NCBI GenBank assembly: GCA_028713675.1
Contig: JAQTNV010000060.1
Location: forward strand, 1 to 20,280
Length of the DNA stretch: 20,280 nucleotides
Direction: 5' to 3'
Source: a bacterium
GTDB taxonomy: Bacteria; Desulfobacterota; JAPLJL01
The notes under the pieces are model-generated. The model saw only the letters and a list, made by a program, of their open reading frames with translations. It was not told the DNA's origin and did no database searches. A program made the position numbers and the translations under genes. This document shows positions 1 to 7,203 of this stretch, in pieces. Position 1 is the first letter of the stretch. Every line of letters begins with the position of its first letter.

Positions 1-1371
1 ACTTTCCTGAATCAGGGCGGGGTCAACGGCAGCTTCTATTTTTTCCTTCTCCACCTGGTCACCCAGATCTCCACCTCCGAATTTGCCCTGCGTTTTCTTT
101 CCGCCGTTTTCGGCTCAATCTCAATTCTTTTAATCTATTATCTCTCAACCCTCCTCCTGAACGGCCGGCGGGGCCGGCAAATGGGGATTTACGCCGCCAT
201 CCTTCTGACTTTTTCTCCCTTCCATCTAATCCCCAGCCAGTTCACCCGGGGTTATTCCCTCCTCTTTCTTCTCACTCTCGCCGCGGCGATTTTCCAGGTC
301 CGGGCCCTGCTTTATCAGCGCGCGAGAGATTTCCTGGGTTTCGTTGCCTGCGGCATCTTGCTTTACAATACCCATTTTCTTTCCATCAATTTTATCGGCG
401 GCCAGGCTCTCCTGGCCGGCTGGTATTTCCTTTTCAACGCGGAAAATCGAAAGCGCTTCCTGCTCCGCTGGTCTGTTTGTTATCTGATCATTTTCGCCGG
501 GATCTGGAGGGTTTTTCTCGATATCCGGGGGTTTTTCGTCCGGGCCCAGGCTCCCCCGGACCAGCACTGGTGGTTGACCAGGACTTCCCCCGCCCCCGGC
601 CTGAATGAAATCTGGGAAACAATAAAATCCTTCAGCATCGGGCCCTATCCGGAGCCGATGCTCCTGACCGGCCTGGCGGTTATCCTCCCCTCGCTCTTTC
701 TGGCGGGGTTTCTCTCCCGCAAGGTTAAAACCGGATGGCTCCGCAGCTGGGAATTTTCTTTCGGACTGTTTCTCTTGGTTGTGCCGGTTACCCTCAGCTT
801 TTCCCTGTCCCGGGGGGAAAATATTTTTGCTCCGATTTACCTCTTCTTCACGCTCCCTTTTTTTTATCTCCTGGCGGCCCGGGGGTTGCTGGCGATCCCG
901 GTCCGGATCGTCCCGGAATTAATTCTCTGCGTTTCCCTGATTGCCCCCCTGTTTTCGATTCACCAGATTTTTACCGCCCCCCGGTACCCCGACTGGCGGA
1001 AAGCCGTCACCCAGATCCTCTCCAACCAGGGCCCCGATGATATTGTCGCCATCAACGCCAACTACACGCATATCATTTTCAATTATTACGTCCGGAATAT
1101 TCCCCTCGACCTTCGCCCCCCCGTCTACACCATGAAGAATTACAGCGGTGACGAAAAAATGGCGGATAGCGAACTTGATCGAATCGGGAAGGAATTTGAT
1201 GAAATCTCCCGGAGCTATCGAAGGATGTGGCTGATTTCCGATTACGTCTGGGAAACCGACCCGCTCAATCTGGTGGAGGTGGAGGCCAAGACCCGTTACC
1301 GGGCATCAACCTACTGGCCCGGCCCCCCCCGGCTCTTTCTTTTCATGCTTTCCCCTTCCCCGGAAAAATAA
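1..1371 (+). CDS. GT39-type integral membrane glycosyltransferase, 5' end outside window
   Basis: The frame is open from the first base, so the gene begins upstream; the ATG at 181 is internal. The visible 456 residues are strongly hydrophobic with roughly eight to ten membrane segments. The start reads NGSFYFFLLHL...SEFALRFLSAVFGS, matching the region after the first periplasmic loop in GT39/ArnT-like enzymes (usually PLYFLLLHxW...SExALRLPSxLFG). Known members move a sugar from a polyprenyl-phosphate carrier to a lipid or protein on the periplasmic side. The catalytic acidic residues of the first loop would lie upstream of the window and cannot be checked. A soluble C-terminal part (about the last 120 residues, from PRYPDWRKAV) probably faces the periplasm. 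The family call is fairly secure; donor and acceptor are unknown. A heptamer array begins 2 nt after the stop codon. Confidence 0.8.
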   Translation, partial: TFLNQGGVNGSFYFFLLHLVTQISTSEFALRFLSAVFGSISILLIYYLSTLLLNGRRGRQMGIYAAILLTFSPFHLIPSQFTRGYSLLFLLTLAAAIFQVRALLYQRARDFLGFVACGILLYNTHFLSINFIGGQALLAGWYFLFNAENRKRFLLRWSVCYLIIFAGIWRVFLDIRGFFVRAQAPPDQHWWLTRTSPAPGLNEIWETIKSFSIGPYPEPMLLTGLAVILPSLFLAGFLSRKVKTGWLRSWEFSFGLFLLVVPVTLSFSLSRGENIFAPIYLFFTLPFFYLLAARGLLAIPVRIVPELILCVSLIAPLFSIHQIFTAPRYPDWRKAVTQILSNQGPDDIVAINANYTHIIFNYYVRNIPLDLRPPVYTMKNYSGDEKMADSELDRIGKEFDEISRSYRRMWLISDYVWETDPLNLVEVEAKTRYRASTYWPGPPRLFLFMLSPSPEK

Positions 1372-1372
1372 A

Positions 1373-1407
1373 GCATCAGAGTTTAGAGTAGAGAGTTAAG
1401 AGGGTTT
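1373..1407 (+). repeat. Heptanucleotide array after the glycosyltransferase stop
   Basis: Five consecutive 7-nt units: GCATCAG, AGTTTAG, AGTAGAG, AGTTAAG, AGGGTTT. They begin 2 nt after the TAA at 1369-1371 and end before the hisF ribosome-binding site. The units are purine-rich in the sense direction and share AG at the first two positions in four of five. Confidence 0.6.
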
Positions 1408-1428
1408 AACAAAAAAAGGAGGAAAAAA

Positions 1429-2190
1429 ATGGAGACCAAGCAAATCATCCCCTGCCTGGATATCAAGGATGGAAAAGTGGTAAAGGGCATTCACTTCGTC
1501 GATCTTAAAGTCGCCGGGGACCCGGTCGAAAATGCCGCTTTTTATGAAAAAGAAGGAGCCGATGAACTGGCCTTTCTGGATATCAACGCCACGGTGGAGG
1601 GACGGAAAACCACGGTAGAGCTGGTCCGCAAAGTGAGCAAGGCGATCCGCATCCCCCTCACGGTCGGGGGCGGCATTAAAGAACTCCAGGATATCGACAC
1701 CATCCTGTCCGCCGGCGCCAGCAAGGTCTCCATCAACACCGCCGCCATTGAAAAACCCGAGTTGATTCAAGAAGCCGCGAAAAAGTTCGGATCGGGAAAG
1801 ATTACCATTGCCATCGATGCCAAGCGCTTCTCGGGTAAACCCGGATGGGAGATCTATACCCATGGGGGAAGAAAACCCACCGGGAAGGATGCGGTGGAAT
1901 GGGCGAAAAAGTTCCGGGATCTGGGAGCAGGCGCGCTTCTCCCCACCAGCATTGATGCGGACGGAACGAAGGCCGGTTACGACCTGGAGCTGACCCGGGC
2001 CCTGGCCGAGGCCACCGGCCTCCCCGTGATCGCCTCCGGGGGAGCCGGGAGCCTGGAAGACCTTTTTCTCGCCCTGACCAAAGGGAAGGCCCAGGCCGCC
2101 CTGGCCGCCTCTATCTTCCACTTTCGTGAGGTTACTATCAGGCAGGCCAAGGAATATCTTAAAAGCAAAGGGGTTTCAGTCAGGATTTAA
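1429..2190 (+). CDS. hisF: Imidazole glycerol phosphate synthase cyclase subunit HisF
   Basis: HisF with HisH converts PRFAR and glutamine-derived ammonia to imidazole glycerol phosphate and AICAR in histidine synthesis. The 253-residue length is normal. Both catalytic aspartates sit at the canonical numbers: D11 in CLDIKDG and D130 in AIDAKR. The phosphate-binding GGGI (about 80-83) and ASGGAG loops and the C-terminal AALAASIFHFRE motif are intact. The start is supported by AGGAGG at 1417-1422, 6 nt before the ATG. Of the four barrel-bottom gate residues known in Thermotoga HisF (R5, E46, K99, E167), E46 and K99 are kept, but R5 is Gln and the E167 equivalent is Ala169. No hisH or other his gene is adjacent. 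The gene converges on the FNIII/FGE lipoprotein gene 35 bp away. Confidence 0.95.
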   Translation: METKQIIPCLDIKDGKVVKGIHFVDLKVAGDPVENAAFYEKEGADELAFLDINATVEGRKTTVELVRKVSKAIRIPLTVGGGIKELQDIDTILSAGASKVSINTAAIEKPELIQEAAKKFGSGKITIAIDAKRFSGKPGWEIYTHGGRKPTGKDAVEWAKKFRDLGAGALLPTSIDADGTKAGYDLELTRALAEATGLPVIASGGAGSLEDLFLALTKGKAQAALAASIFHFREVTIRQAKEYLKSKGVSVRI

Positions 2191-2193
2191 AAG

Positions 2194-2228
2194 GGCATAG
2201 AGTCCTAAGTCCTAAGTTCTGAAACCTA
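2194..2228. repeat. Heptanucleotide array between convergent stop codons
   Basis: Five 7-nt units: GGCATAG, AGTCCTA twice, AGTTCTG, AAACCTA. They fill the gap between the hisF stop (2188-2190) and the stop of the opposing gene (2226-2228, TAG on the - strand), which lies within the last unit. No hairpin terminator is visible between these two convergent genes. Confidence 0.65.
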
Positions 2229-4475
2229 ACGAACACAACGAAACCCAAGATTGTTGTCCCGGATCGTCGGGCCGAAAAGGTCCCGGCCGGCTACGCGCAG
2301 GTGGTGCGGATCGCTGGACCAGCATCCGCCGCGAATAACACGGTTTATTCCCGAAGAAGGCCCCGCAGGATCGTTTGTCGGACTAGACGAGTAATAGAGC
2401 CCATCATACCAGTCATTCACCCACTCCCACGCATTCCCCGCCAGATCATAAAGACCGTATCCGTTCGGGGTAAAACTCCCCGCCGCAAGGGTATCACCCG
2501 GAGAACAGGAATCGTACTGCGCCCCATTGGGGGCCCCCAAGTCGCAGGTCGGATCATTATCCCCCCACGGATATCTTTTGCCTGACAAACCTCCCCGGGC
2601 CGCATATTCCCATTCAGCCTCTGTCGGCAGCCTGCCCCCTATCCACTGGCAATAAGCATTCGCCTGATGCCAATCCACGTAAATCACCGGGTATTTATCA
2701 TAGTTTGGATTCCCAAAGTAGGAAAAACGGGCATTCGAAAAACTTTTTACCGGAACAGTGCATTTCCCGGAGTCCACGCAAGCCCGGTACTGGGCGTTGG
2801 TAATCTCGTTTATGTCCATCCGGAAAGCTGCGACACAGGCACTATGAACCGGCCTTTCGTCGGAATCCCCTTCGCCAAAAACATCGCCCATATTGAAACA
2901 ACCGGCGGGAAGGTAAGCCGTCGGCTCACAATTATTCGTGGTTGCGGTTGCCTCCATGGAATAATCGGAAAAAACTTCCGAGGCATATGCATAAACCCGG
3001 TAATAATAGGCTTTTCCGCAAATCAGTCCGGTTCCGATATCCTGGTAACCGGTCGCCAAGGCCCCCGCACTGCCAACTTGAGTGTATTGGCCGCCTGCCT
3101 CCGTTTTCCGCTCTATCCTGAGCCCGAGCTTATCGGGGTTGGTATCTTCCCAGGTTAGATCAATTCGCCCGCCAGAAACGGGAATTCCCTGGAGATTAAA
3201 AGGAGCCAGGAGAAGCTTAATACCCTTCGCCTCGCTCGGAATGCTCTCTCCGTTCCCTGGCCCGACCGCCGTTACCCGATACCAATACGACTGTCCCTCA
3301 GCCAAACCCGAATCCGTATATGAAGGATTTTTCACCTCACCAATTTTCGCGAAACCGCTTCCATCCAACGAACGATAAACATAATATTGCACCGCCCCTG
3401 TGACCACATTCCAGGAAACCGTCACCCTCCCAATCCCGGTCTGGTTCAAATTGAGGCCGATTATTTTGGTAGAAGGAATTATGTTCTCCGCCTCGCTCGG
3501 AACGCTCTCTCCGTCCCCTGGTCCAACTGCCGTCACGCGAAACCAATATGACTGCCCCTCAGCCAAGCCCGAACCAACATAAGAAGGATTTTTCACCTCG
3601 CCAATTTTGGAGAAACCGCTTCCATCCGGCGAACGATAAATAAAATATTTCACCGCCCCTGTAACCGCATCCCAGTAAACCGTCACCTCCCCAATCCCGG
3701 TCTGGTTCAAATTGAGGCCGATTATTTCGGTAGAAGGAACTATGCTCTTCGCCCCGCTCAGAATGCTTTCAATGCCATCTACATTAACCGCAGTTACCCG
3801 AAAATAATAAATTGCTCCTTCGGTCAAACCGCTTACGACCCAGGATGTGGAAGTTGTCTCCCCTATCCGGTTTTCCGGGGAGGTAGAAAAATCCTCTTCA
3901 ACATCCTGATAAATGACATAACCGGCCGCTCCGGGAACGGTGTTCCAGAAAAGCGTGACCTGCCCGATTCCGGTCTGGGTGACGGAAAGGCCGACAATCC
4001 CGGTGGAGGGAACAGTACCGACGGAAGCACTGAAATCGCCCTCGTTCCCGGACGAATCCGTCACGCAGACCAAAAATGAATAATTCTTCCCTTCGGTAAG
4101 GCCGGTAATTACAGCGGTGGTGGCGGGACCTTCCCAGACCTTTTCATATCCGGTTGGGGGTGAGGAATTAGGGGTGAATTTACCAAGAGAGAGATAATTC
4201 AAAGAGGATTGTGACGCATCACCACCGGCCAGATAAACCCGATAGCCGGCTACGGCGGGAGAATCTATCGGGTTCCACGACACTGTCACTTCTCCGATCC
4301 CGGTCTGGATTACGATTACATCCAAGGACTGGTACCTCGGGCTTTTGGGATCAAGGGGATTGCTCCGCTCATAACCGCAATTAAAGAGCAGGGAGCAGAG
4401 AAGAAGTAACAAAGGGGAAAATACCCAATTAAATCGGCGGGGCGGGACGAATGATCTTGTTGTTTTATTAATCAT
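2226..4475 (-). CDS. Lipoprotein with five fibronectin III-like modules and a C-terminal FGE/sulfatase-modifying-factor fold
   Basis: 749 residues. The N-terminus is a signal peptide ending in LLFNC (Cys33) followed by GYERSNPLDPKSP, a lead-in typical of bacterial surface lipoproteins; Asn before the Cys is atypical for a lipobox. FNIII-like modules lie at about 52-155, 160-247, 250-337, 338-420 and 425-515. The first four start with a QTGIGxVTxxW motif. Residues 521-749 match the FGE-sulfatase domain (GCFNMGD, NEITNAQYRAC, RLPTEAEWEYAARGG, GNAWEWVNDWY, GGCWSS, LGFRCVR). The paired cysteines that true formylglycine-generating enzymes carry after the GGS motif are absent: here GGCWSSDPHHLRVAGR. 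The domain is therefore probably structural or ligand-binding, not catalytic. The gene follows the PEGA gene by 16 bp and is likely co-transcribed. A surface or periplasmic scaffold role is inference. Confidence 0.85.
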   Translation of the reverse strand: MINKTTRSFVPPRRFNWVFSPLLLLLCSLLFNCGYERSNPLDPKSPRYQSLDVIVIQTGIGEVTVSWNPIDSPAVAGYRVYLAGGDASQSSLNYLSLGKFTPNSSPPTGYEKVWEGPATTAVITGLTEGKNYSFLVCVTDSSGNEGDFSASVGTVPSTGIVGLSVTQTGIGQVTLFWNTVPGAAGYVIYQDVEEDFSTSPENRIGETTSTSWVVSGLTEGAIYYFRVTAVNVDGIESILSGAKSIVPSTEIIGLNLNQTGIGEVTVYWDAVTGAVKYFIYRSPDGSGFSKIGEVKNPSYVGSGLAEGQSYWFRVTAVGPGDGESVPSEAENIIPSTKIIGLNLNQTGIGRVTVSWNVVTGAVQYYVYRSLDGSGFAKIGEVKNPSYTDSGLAEGQSYWYRVTAVGPGNGESIPSEAKGIKLLLAPFNLQGIPVSGGRIDLTWEDTNPDKLGLRIERKTEAGGQYTQVGSAGALATGYQDIGTGLICGKAYYYRVYAYASEVFSDYSMEATATTNNCEPTAYLPAGCFNMGDVFGEGDSDERPVHSACVAAFRMDINEITNAQYRACVDSGKCTVPVKSFSNARFSYFGNPNYDKYPVIYVDWHQANAYCQWIGGRLPTEAEWEYAARGGLSGKRYPWGDNDPTCDLGAPNGAQYDSCSPGDTLAAGSFTPNGYGLYDLAGNAWEWVNDWYDGLYYSSSPTNDPAGPSSGINRVIRGGCWSSDPHHLRVAGRDLFGPTIRDNNLGFRCVR
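3222..3725 (-). repeat. Recent tandem duplication of an FNIII module (261-bp period)
   Basis: Residues 251-337 and 338-418 of the lipoprotein are near copies. By eye about 66 of 82 aligned residues are identical, including the unbroken stretches IIGLNLNQTGIG, KIGEVKNPSY and SGLAEGQSYW. The DNA is also close to identical over long runs, so the duplication is recent compared with the other modules of the same protein. Confidence 0.85.
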
Positions 4476-4491
4476 CTATCTACCCAACCAT

Positions 4492-5310
4492 TTAGAATTT
4501 GAACTCCATTCCCAAACCTGCCGGGAAAACAAACGCCTGAAAGCCTGACGGCCGGATGGAGGAAAGGTTTTGATTATCACCCTCTCCCTCGCCCTTCCTT
4601 GAGGGGGAGGGATTTCTAGAATTATCTGTTCGAAAAGTAGATCCGACACTTGAATCCTCGGCCCCTGGAATCCTCGACTCCTTTATTTCTATTGGGATCT
4701 GCGGGCGGAGATACCAGACAATCGCCGCGGTTATCAATCCCGCGCCGGCCACCCCTAGGCTGACATACATATTATCCCGGTCATACCCTGCATGATCCCA
4801 GTAATAATTGATTTTCTCATGTGAAACCGCTTTTTTGTAATTATCATAATTATGGTAAGACCTGATGCCGAAGTAGACTGCCAGCCCCGTTCCTGCCGCG
4901 GCCAGTCCAAGCGTGGAAACGGAAATAATATTATCGGTCATTCTTTTTTTCTTAAGATGTCTTATATATTCCGGGGTGTAACTCAACTTAGCCTCAACTT
5001 TTTGCTCTTCCCCGGCTTTTACCTCCACCTCGGTCTCAAAGGGCAGACAATTTTCCCCGTTTATCTTCACCCAGTGGGAACCTGCGGGAAGTAAATATTC
5101 AAGCGGGGTCTTGCCCACCTGGTTGCCCCCGATCTCCACCTTGGCTCCCGGGGGATCGGAGCTGACCGTGATTGTCACCCCTTTCGCAAGGCTGATAGTC
5201 ACGGCCTCATCCACTTGCGCTTCAGCTCCCGCGGCAGAAAAGACCGGCCAGACAGATGCCACCAATAGCACCAGGGGAATAAATATGGAAATGCCCAATT
5301 TGGACCGCAT
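4492..5310 (-). CDS. PEGA-domain exported membrane protein
   Basis: The chosen start is the ATG at 5310. It has GAAGGG 4 nt upstream and opens directly with a signal sequence (MRSKLGISIFIPLVLLVASVWPVFSAAGAEA); an in-frame start at 5391 would put an odd AT-rich leader before it. This gives 272 residues. A PEGA domain (about 45-108) is seen in VTITVSSDPPGAKVEIGGNQ...GKTPLEYLLPAGSHWVKI. Two hydrophobic segments follow (about 128-148 and 182-201). The C-terminal part is low-complexity and ends in GLGMEFKF. PEGA domains are common in surface and periplasmic proteins of unknown role. Residues near 232-245 (RNPSPSRKGEGEGD) are encoded by a hairpin repeat rather than by conserved protein sequence. 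It is the first gene of a likely two-gene unit with the FNIII/FGE lipoprotein, with an AT-rich upstream region. Function is unknown. Confidence 0.75.
   Translation of the reverse strand: MRSKLGISIFIPLVLLVASVWPVFSAAGAEAQVDEAVTISLAKGVTITVSSDPPGAKVEIGGNQVGKTPLEYLLPAGSHWVKINGENCLPFETEVEVKAGEEQKVEAKLSYTPEYIRHLKKKRMTDNIISVSTLGLAAAGTGLAVYFGIRSYHNYDNYKKAVSHEKINYYWDHAGYDRDNMYVSLGVAGAGLITAAIVWYLRPQIPIEIKESRIPGAEDSSVGSTFRTDNSRNPSPSRKGEGEGDNQNLSSIRPSGFQAFVFPAGLGMEFKF
4580..4611. repeat. Palindromic repeat inside the PEGA gene
   Basis: The arms CCCTCTCCCTC (4580-4590) and GAGGGGGAGGG (4601-4611) pair over 11 positions with one T:G pair on the + strand, around a 10-nt loop. It encodes the low-complexity PSPSRKGEGEG stretch. 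It resembles dispersed C-rich/G-rich hairpin repeats usually found between genes. Confidence 0.6.
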
Positions 5311-5320
5311 AACGCCCTTC

Positions 5321-5377
5321 CTAATATAGTTAATATATAATATTAGATATCTGATTACATCTAATTGATATTTAATA
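5321..5377 (-). promoter_or_regulatory. AT-rich upstream region of the PEGA gene with an inverted repeat
   Basis: The stretch just upstream of the PEGA start is very AT-rich, unlike the surrounding DNA. TATTAGATATC (5341-5351) and GATATTTAATA (5367-5377) form an inverted repeat with one mismatch and a 15-nt spacer. CTAATAT (5321-5327) and ATATTAG (5340-5346) form a second, overlapping one. The position suits a promoter or operator, but no convincing -35/-10 pair could be chosen. Confidence 0.35.
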
Positions 5378-5503
5378 ATAATTTCTAACAAATTTGGCTT
5401 GATATAAGTTTGGTAAAATTAGAGAGAAATAAGACAAACTGGCCAGCATACTGCAAATAATTTTGAAGGATAAGGGATCGGCAGAATTTGATCCGTTTCT
5501 TTC

Positions 5504-5552
5504 TTTTTACTTCTTACCTTTGACCTTTGAGCTTTGAACTTTGAGCTTATGC
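5504..5552 (-). repeat. Heptanucleotide array abutting the SDR stop
   Basis: Seven 7-nt units on the + strand: TTTTTAC, TTCTTAC, CTTTGAC, CTTTGAG, CTTTGAA, CTTTGAG, CTTATGC. The last base lies directly next to the TGA (5553-5555) of the SDR gene, so the array is the very start of its 3' untranslated region. Confidence 0.8.
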
Positions 5553-6299
5553 TCATCCCACCGTAGTCAGGCCGCCGCTCACGCTTAATACCTGTCCGGT
5601 AATGTAGTCGGAACACGGCGAGGCAAAGAACAGGACCGTTTCGGCGATCTCTTCCGGCCTGGCCACCCGCCCGAAGGGAATGGCCTTTACCAGGGCCTGG
5701 ACCACCTTGTTCGGCTGGGCCCGAAGTAGGGGCGTATCCGTCGGACCGGGACAGACGCTGTTCACGTTGATATTGTACTTGGCCATCTCCCGGGCCAGGG
5801 ACTTGCTGAAGGCAATCACCCCGCCTTTAGCCCCGGCATACACGGTTTCCCCCAGGCTTCCCACCCGGCCGGCATCGCTGGCGATATTGATAATCTTCCC
5901 GGCCTGTCTCTCGATCATTGGATCCAGAACCGCCCGGGAACAGTGAATCACACCCATGAGATTGATCGCGATGATTTTATTCCAGAATTCCGGTTTGGTC
6001 TCGATAAAAGGCTGGACCCGGTCCCAGCCTGCGTTATTCACCAGTATATGAACCTTATCCATGGATTCCATCGCTCTCCGGGTGGCATCTTCCACCGACT
6101 TCCATTCCGTCACGTCAACTTTAAAAGCTTCCGATTTCCGGGAAAGCTTCCGGATTTCCTGGGACGTAGACTGGGCATTTTCAAAATTCAGATCGAAGAC
6201 AGCTACATCCGCCCCGGCTTCCGCCAGTTTCAGGCAAATGGCCTTGCCGATCCCCTGCCCTCCGCCGGTTACAATCGCCGCTTTACCTTTTAAGTCCAT
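5553..6299 (-). CDS. Short-chain dehydrogenase, BadH-like (2-hydroxycyclohexanecarboxyl-CoA dehydrogenase type)
   Basis: Classical SDR of 248 residues: TGGGQGIG cofactor loop (11-18), Asp36 after the second strand (NAD preference), NNAG (88-91), and catalytic Ser141, Tyr154 and Lys158. NNAGWD, NIASDAGRVGSLGETVYAGAKGG, VCPGPTDTPLL and GQVLSVSGGLT agree closely with BadH of anaerobic cyclohexanecarboxylate/benzoate degradation as I recall it. That enzyme oxidises 2-hydroxycyclohexanecarboxyl-CoA with NAD. A FabG or general 3-hydroxyacyl-CoA dehydrogenase role is the alternative. The upstream neighbour is an enoyl-CoA hydratase, the preceding step in such a pathway; the two are separated by a heptamer array. 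The SDR family is certain, the exact substrate is not. Confidence 0.88.
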   Translation of the reverse strand: MDLKGKAAIVTGGGQGIGKAICLKLAEAGADVAVFDLNFENAQSTSQEIRKLSRKSEAFKVDVTEWKSVEDATRRAMESMDKVHILVNNAGWDRVQPFIETKPEFWNKIIAINLMGVIHCSRAVLDPMIERQAGKIINIASDAGRVGSLGETVYAGAKGGVIAFSKSLAREMAKYNINVNSVCPGPTDTPLLRAQPNKVVQALVKAIPFGRVARPEEIAETVLFFASPCSDYITGQVLSVSGGLTTVG

Positions 6300-6322
6300 G
6301 TTTTCCTCTCGCTGAATTTATT

Positions 6323-6385
6323 GTTTCTGGTTTCGGGTTTGGAGTTTGGAGTTTGAACTTTGAGCTTTGACCTTTGAGCTTGATT
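6323..6385 (-). repeat. Heptanucleotide array after the enoyl-CoA hydratase stop
   Basis: Nine units in register: GTTTCTG, GTTTCGG, GTTTGGA twice, GTTTGAA, CTTTGAG, CTTTGAC, CTTTGAG, CTTGATT. It ends 1 nt from the TAA (6387-6389) of the hydratase. All but the last unit fit STTTNNN, and the CTTTGAN units match those at 5504-5552. It is the longest and clearest array in the window. Confidence 0.85.
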
Positions 6386-6386
6386 C

Positions 6387-7181
6387 TTATTTTCCTTTAA
6401 ACTGCGGTTTTCTTTTATTCACGAACGCGTCCAGGCCTTCTCTGGTGTCCCCGGTCCGGAGCACCTCCAGGAATTCCCTGAGTTCAAGCTTCAGCCCCTC
6501 CTGGATGGGCAGATCCAAGCCGACCCGGATGCACTTTTTGACCGCCGCGATGGCCAGGGAAGCGCGGCCCGCCAGTTCGGCGGCAAACTTGAGGCTCTCG
6601 TCCCGGAGCGTCTCCGGATCATAAACCCGGTGAACCAGGCCGATCGCCAGGGCCTCGTCCGCGGACAGCACCTTGCCCATGGCCATCATTTCCAGGGCCC
6701 GGGCCTTCCCGATCACCCGGGGAAGGCGCTGGGTTCCGCCCGCCGCCGGGAAAAGCCCGATACTGGTCTCGGGCAGTCCAACCGTCCCCTTCCCCCGGGA
6801 CATGAAACGGAAATCACAGGCGAGGGCAAACTCCAGCCCGCCTCCCAGGGCATGGCCGTTGATCACCGCGATGGTCGGCTGGGGCAGGGCCTCGAAGCGG
6901 CTGGTCACCTGCTGGAGGCGGGAAATGTAATTATCCATGAACCTGACCAGTTCCTCCCCCTCCCGGGCGTGCATCATTTTTATATCCGCCCCGGCGATGA
7001 AGGCCTTTTCCACCTCGCTCAGGATCACTACCGCCCGGGATTCTTTCATCTTCTCCAGGCGGTCCAGGACCCGGTGGAATTCCTCCACCAGATCCAGGTC
7101 TAGGGCGTTGGCGGGCGGCCGGTTCAAGATGACCTTGGCGACCGCCTGATCGGTTTCAATCCTGATAAATTTCTCCGCCAT
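6387..7181 (-). CDS. Enoyl-CoA hydratase (crotonase family)
   Basis: 264 residues, normal for the family. The oxyanion-hole motif is AFIAGADIKMM (about 60-70). GHALGGGLEFALACD holds the first catalytic glutamate (E117), and GLPETSIGLFPAAGGTQRLPR holds the second (E138). With both glutamates present it should hydrate trans-2-enoyl-CoA to 3-hydroxyacyl-CoA. The C-terminus (REGLDAFVNKRKPQFKGK) is typical. It lies 22 bp after the metH-like gene and before the SDR gene, suggesting co-transcription; hydratase and dehydrogenase are consecutive beta-oxidation steps. The substrate is not determined by sequence. Confidence 0.92.
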   Translation of the reverse strand: MAEKFIRIETDQAVAKVILNRPPANALDLDLVEEFHRVLDRLEKMKESRAVVILSEVEKAFIAGADIKMMHAREGEELVRFMDNYISRLQQVTSRFEALPQPTIAVINGHALGGGLEFALACDFRFMSRGKGTVGLPETSIGLFPAAGGTQRLPRVIGKARALEMMAMGKVLSADEALAIGLVHRVYDPETLRDESLKFAAELAGRASLAIAAVKKCIRVGLDLPIQEGLKLELREFLEVLRTGDTREGLDAFVNKRKPQFKGK

Positions 7182-7203
7182 TTTTTCTATCCTTTAGAAA
7201 TTC

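Noticed and set aside
1396-2121. A 241-codon open frame opposite hisF
   Set aside because: hisF is complete with canonical catalytic residues; the antisense product is low-complexity and unrecognisable.
5419-5616. A 65-codon frame after the SDR gene (contains FKAQRSKVRSKKK)
   Set aside because: Its distinctive part is simply the translation of the heptamer array at 5504-5552, and it overlaps the end of the SDR gene.
5504-6385. Arrays at 5504 and 6323 considered as CRISPR
   Set aside because: The units are 7 nt with no spacers and no cas genes are present; these are tandem short repeats.
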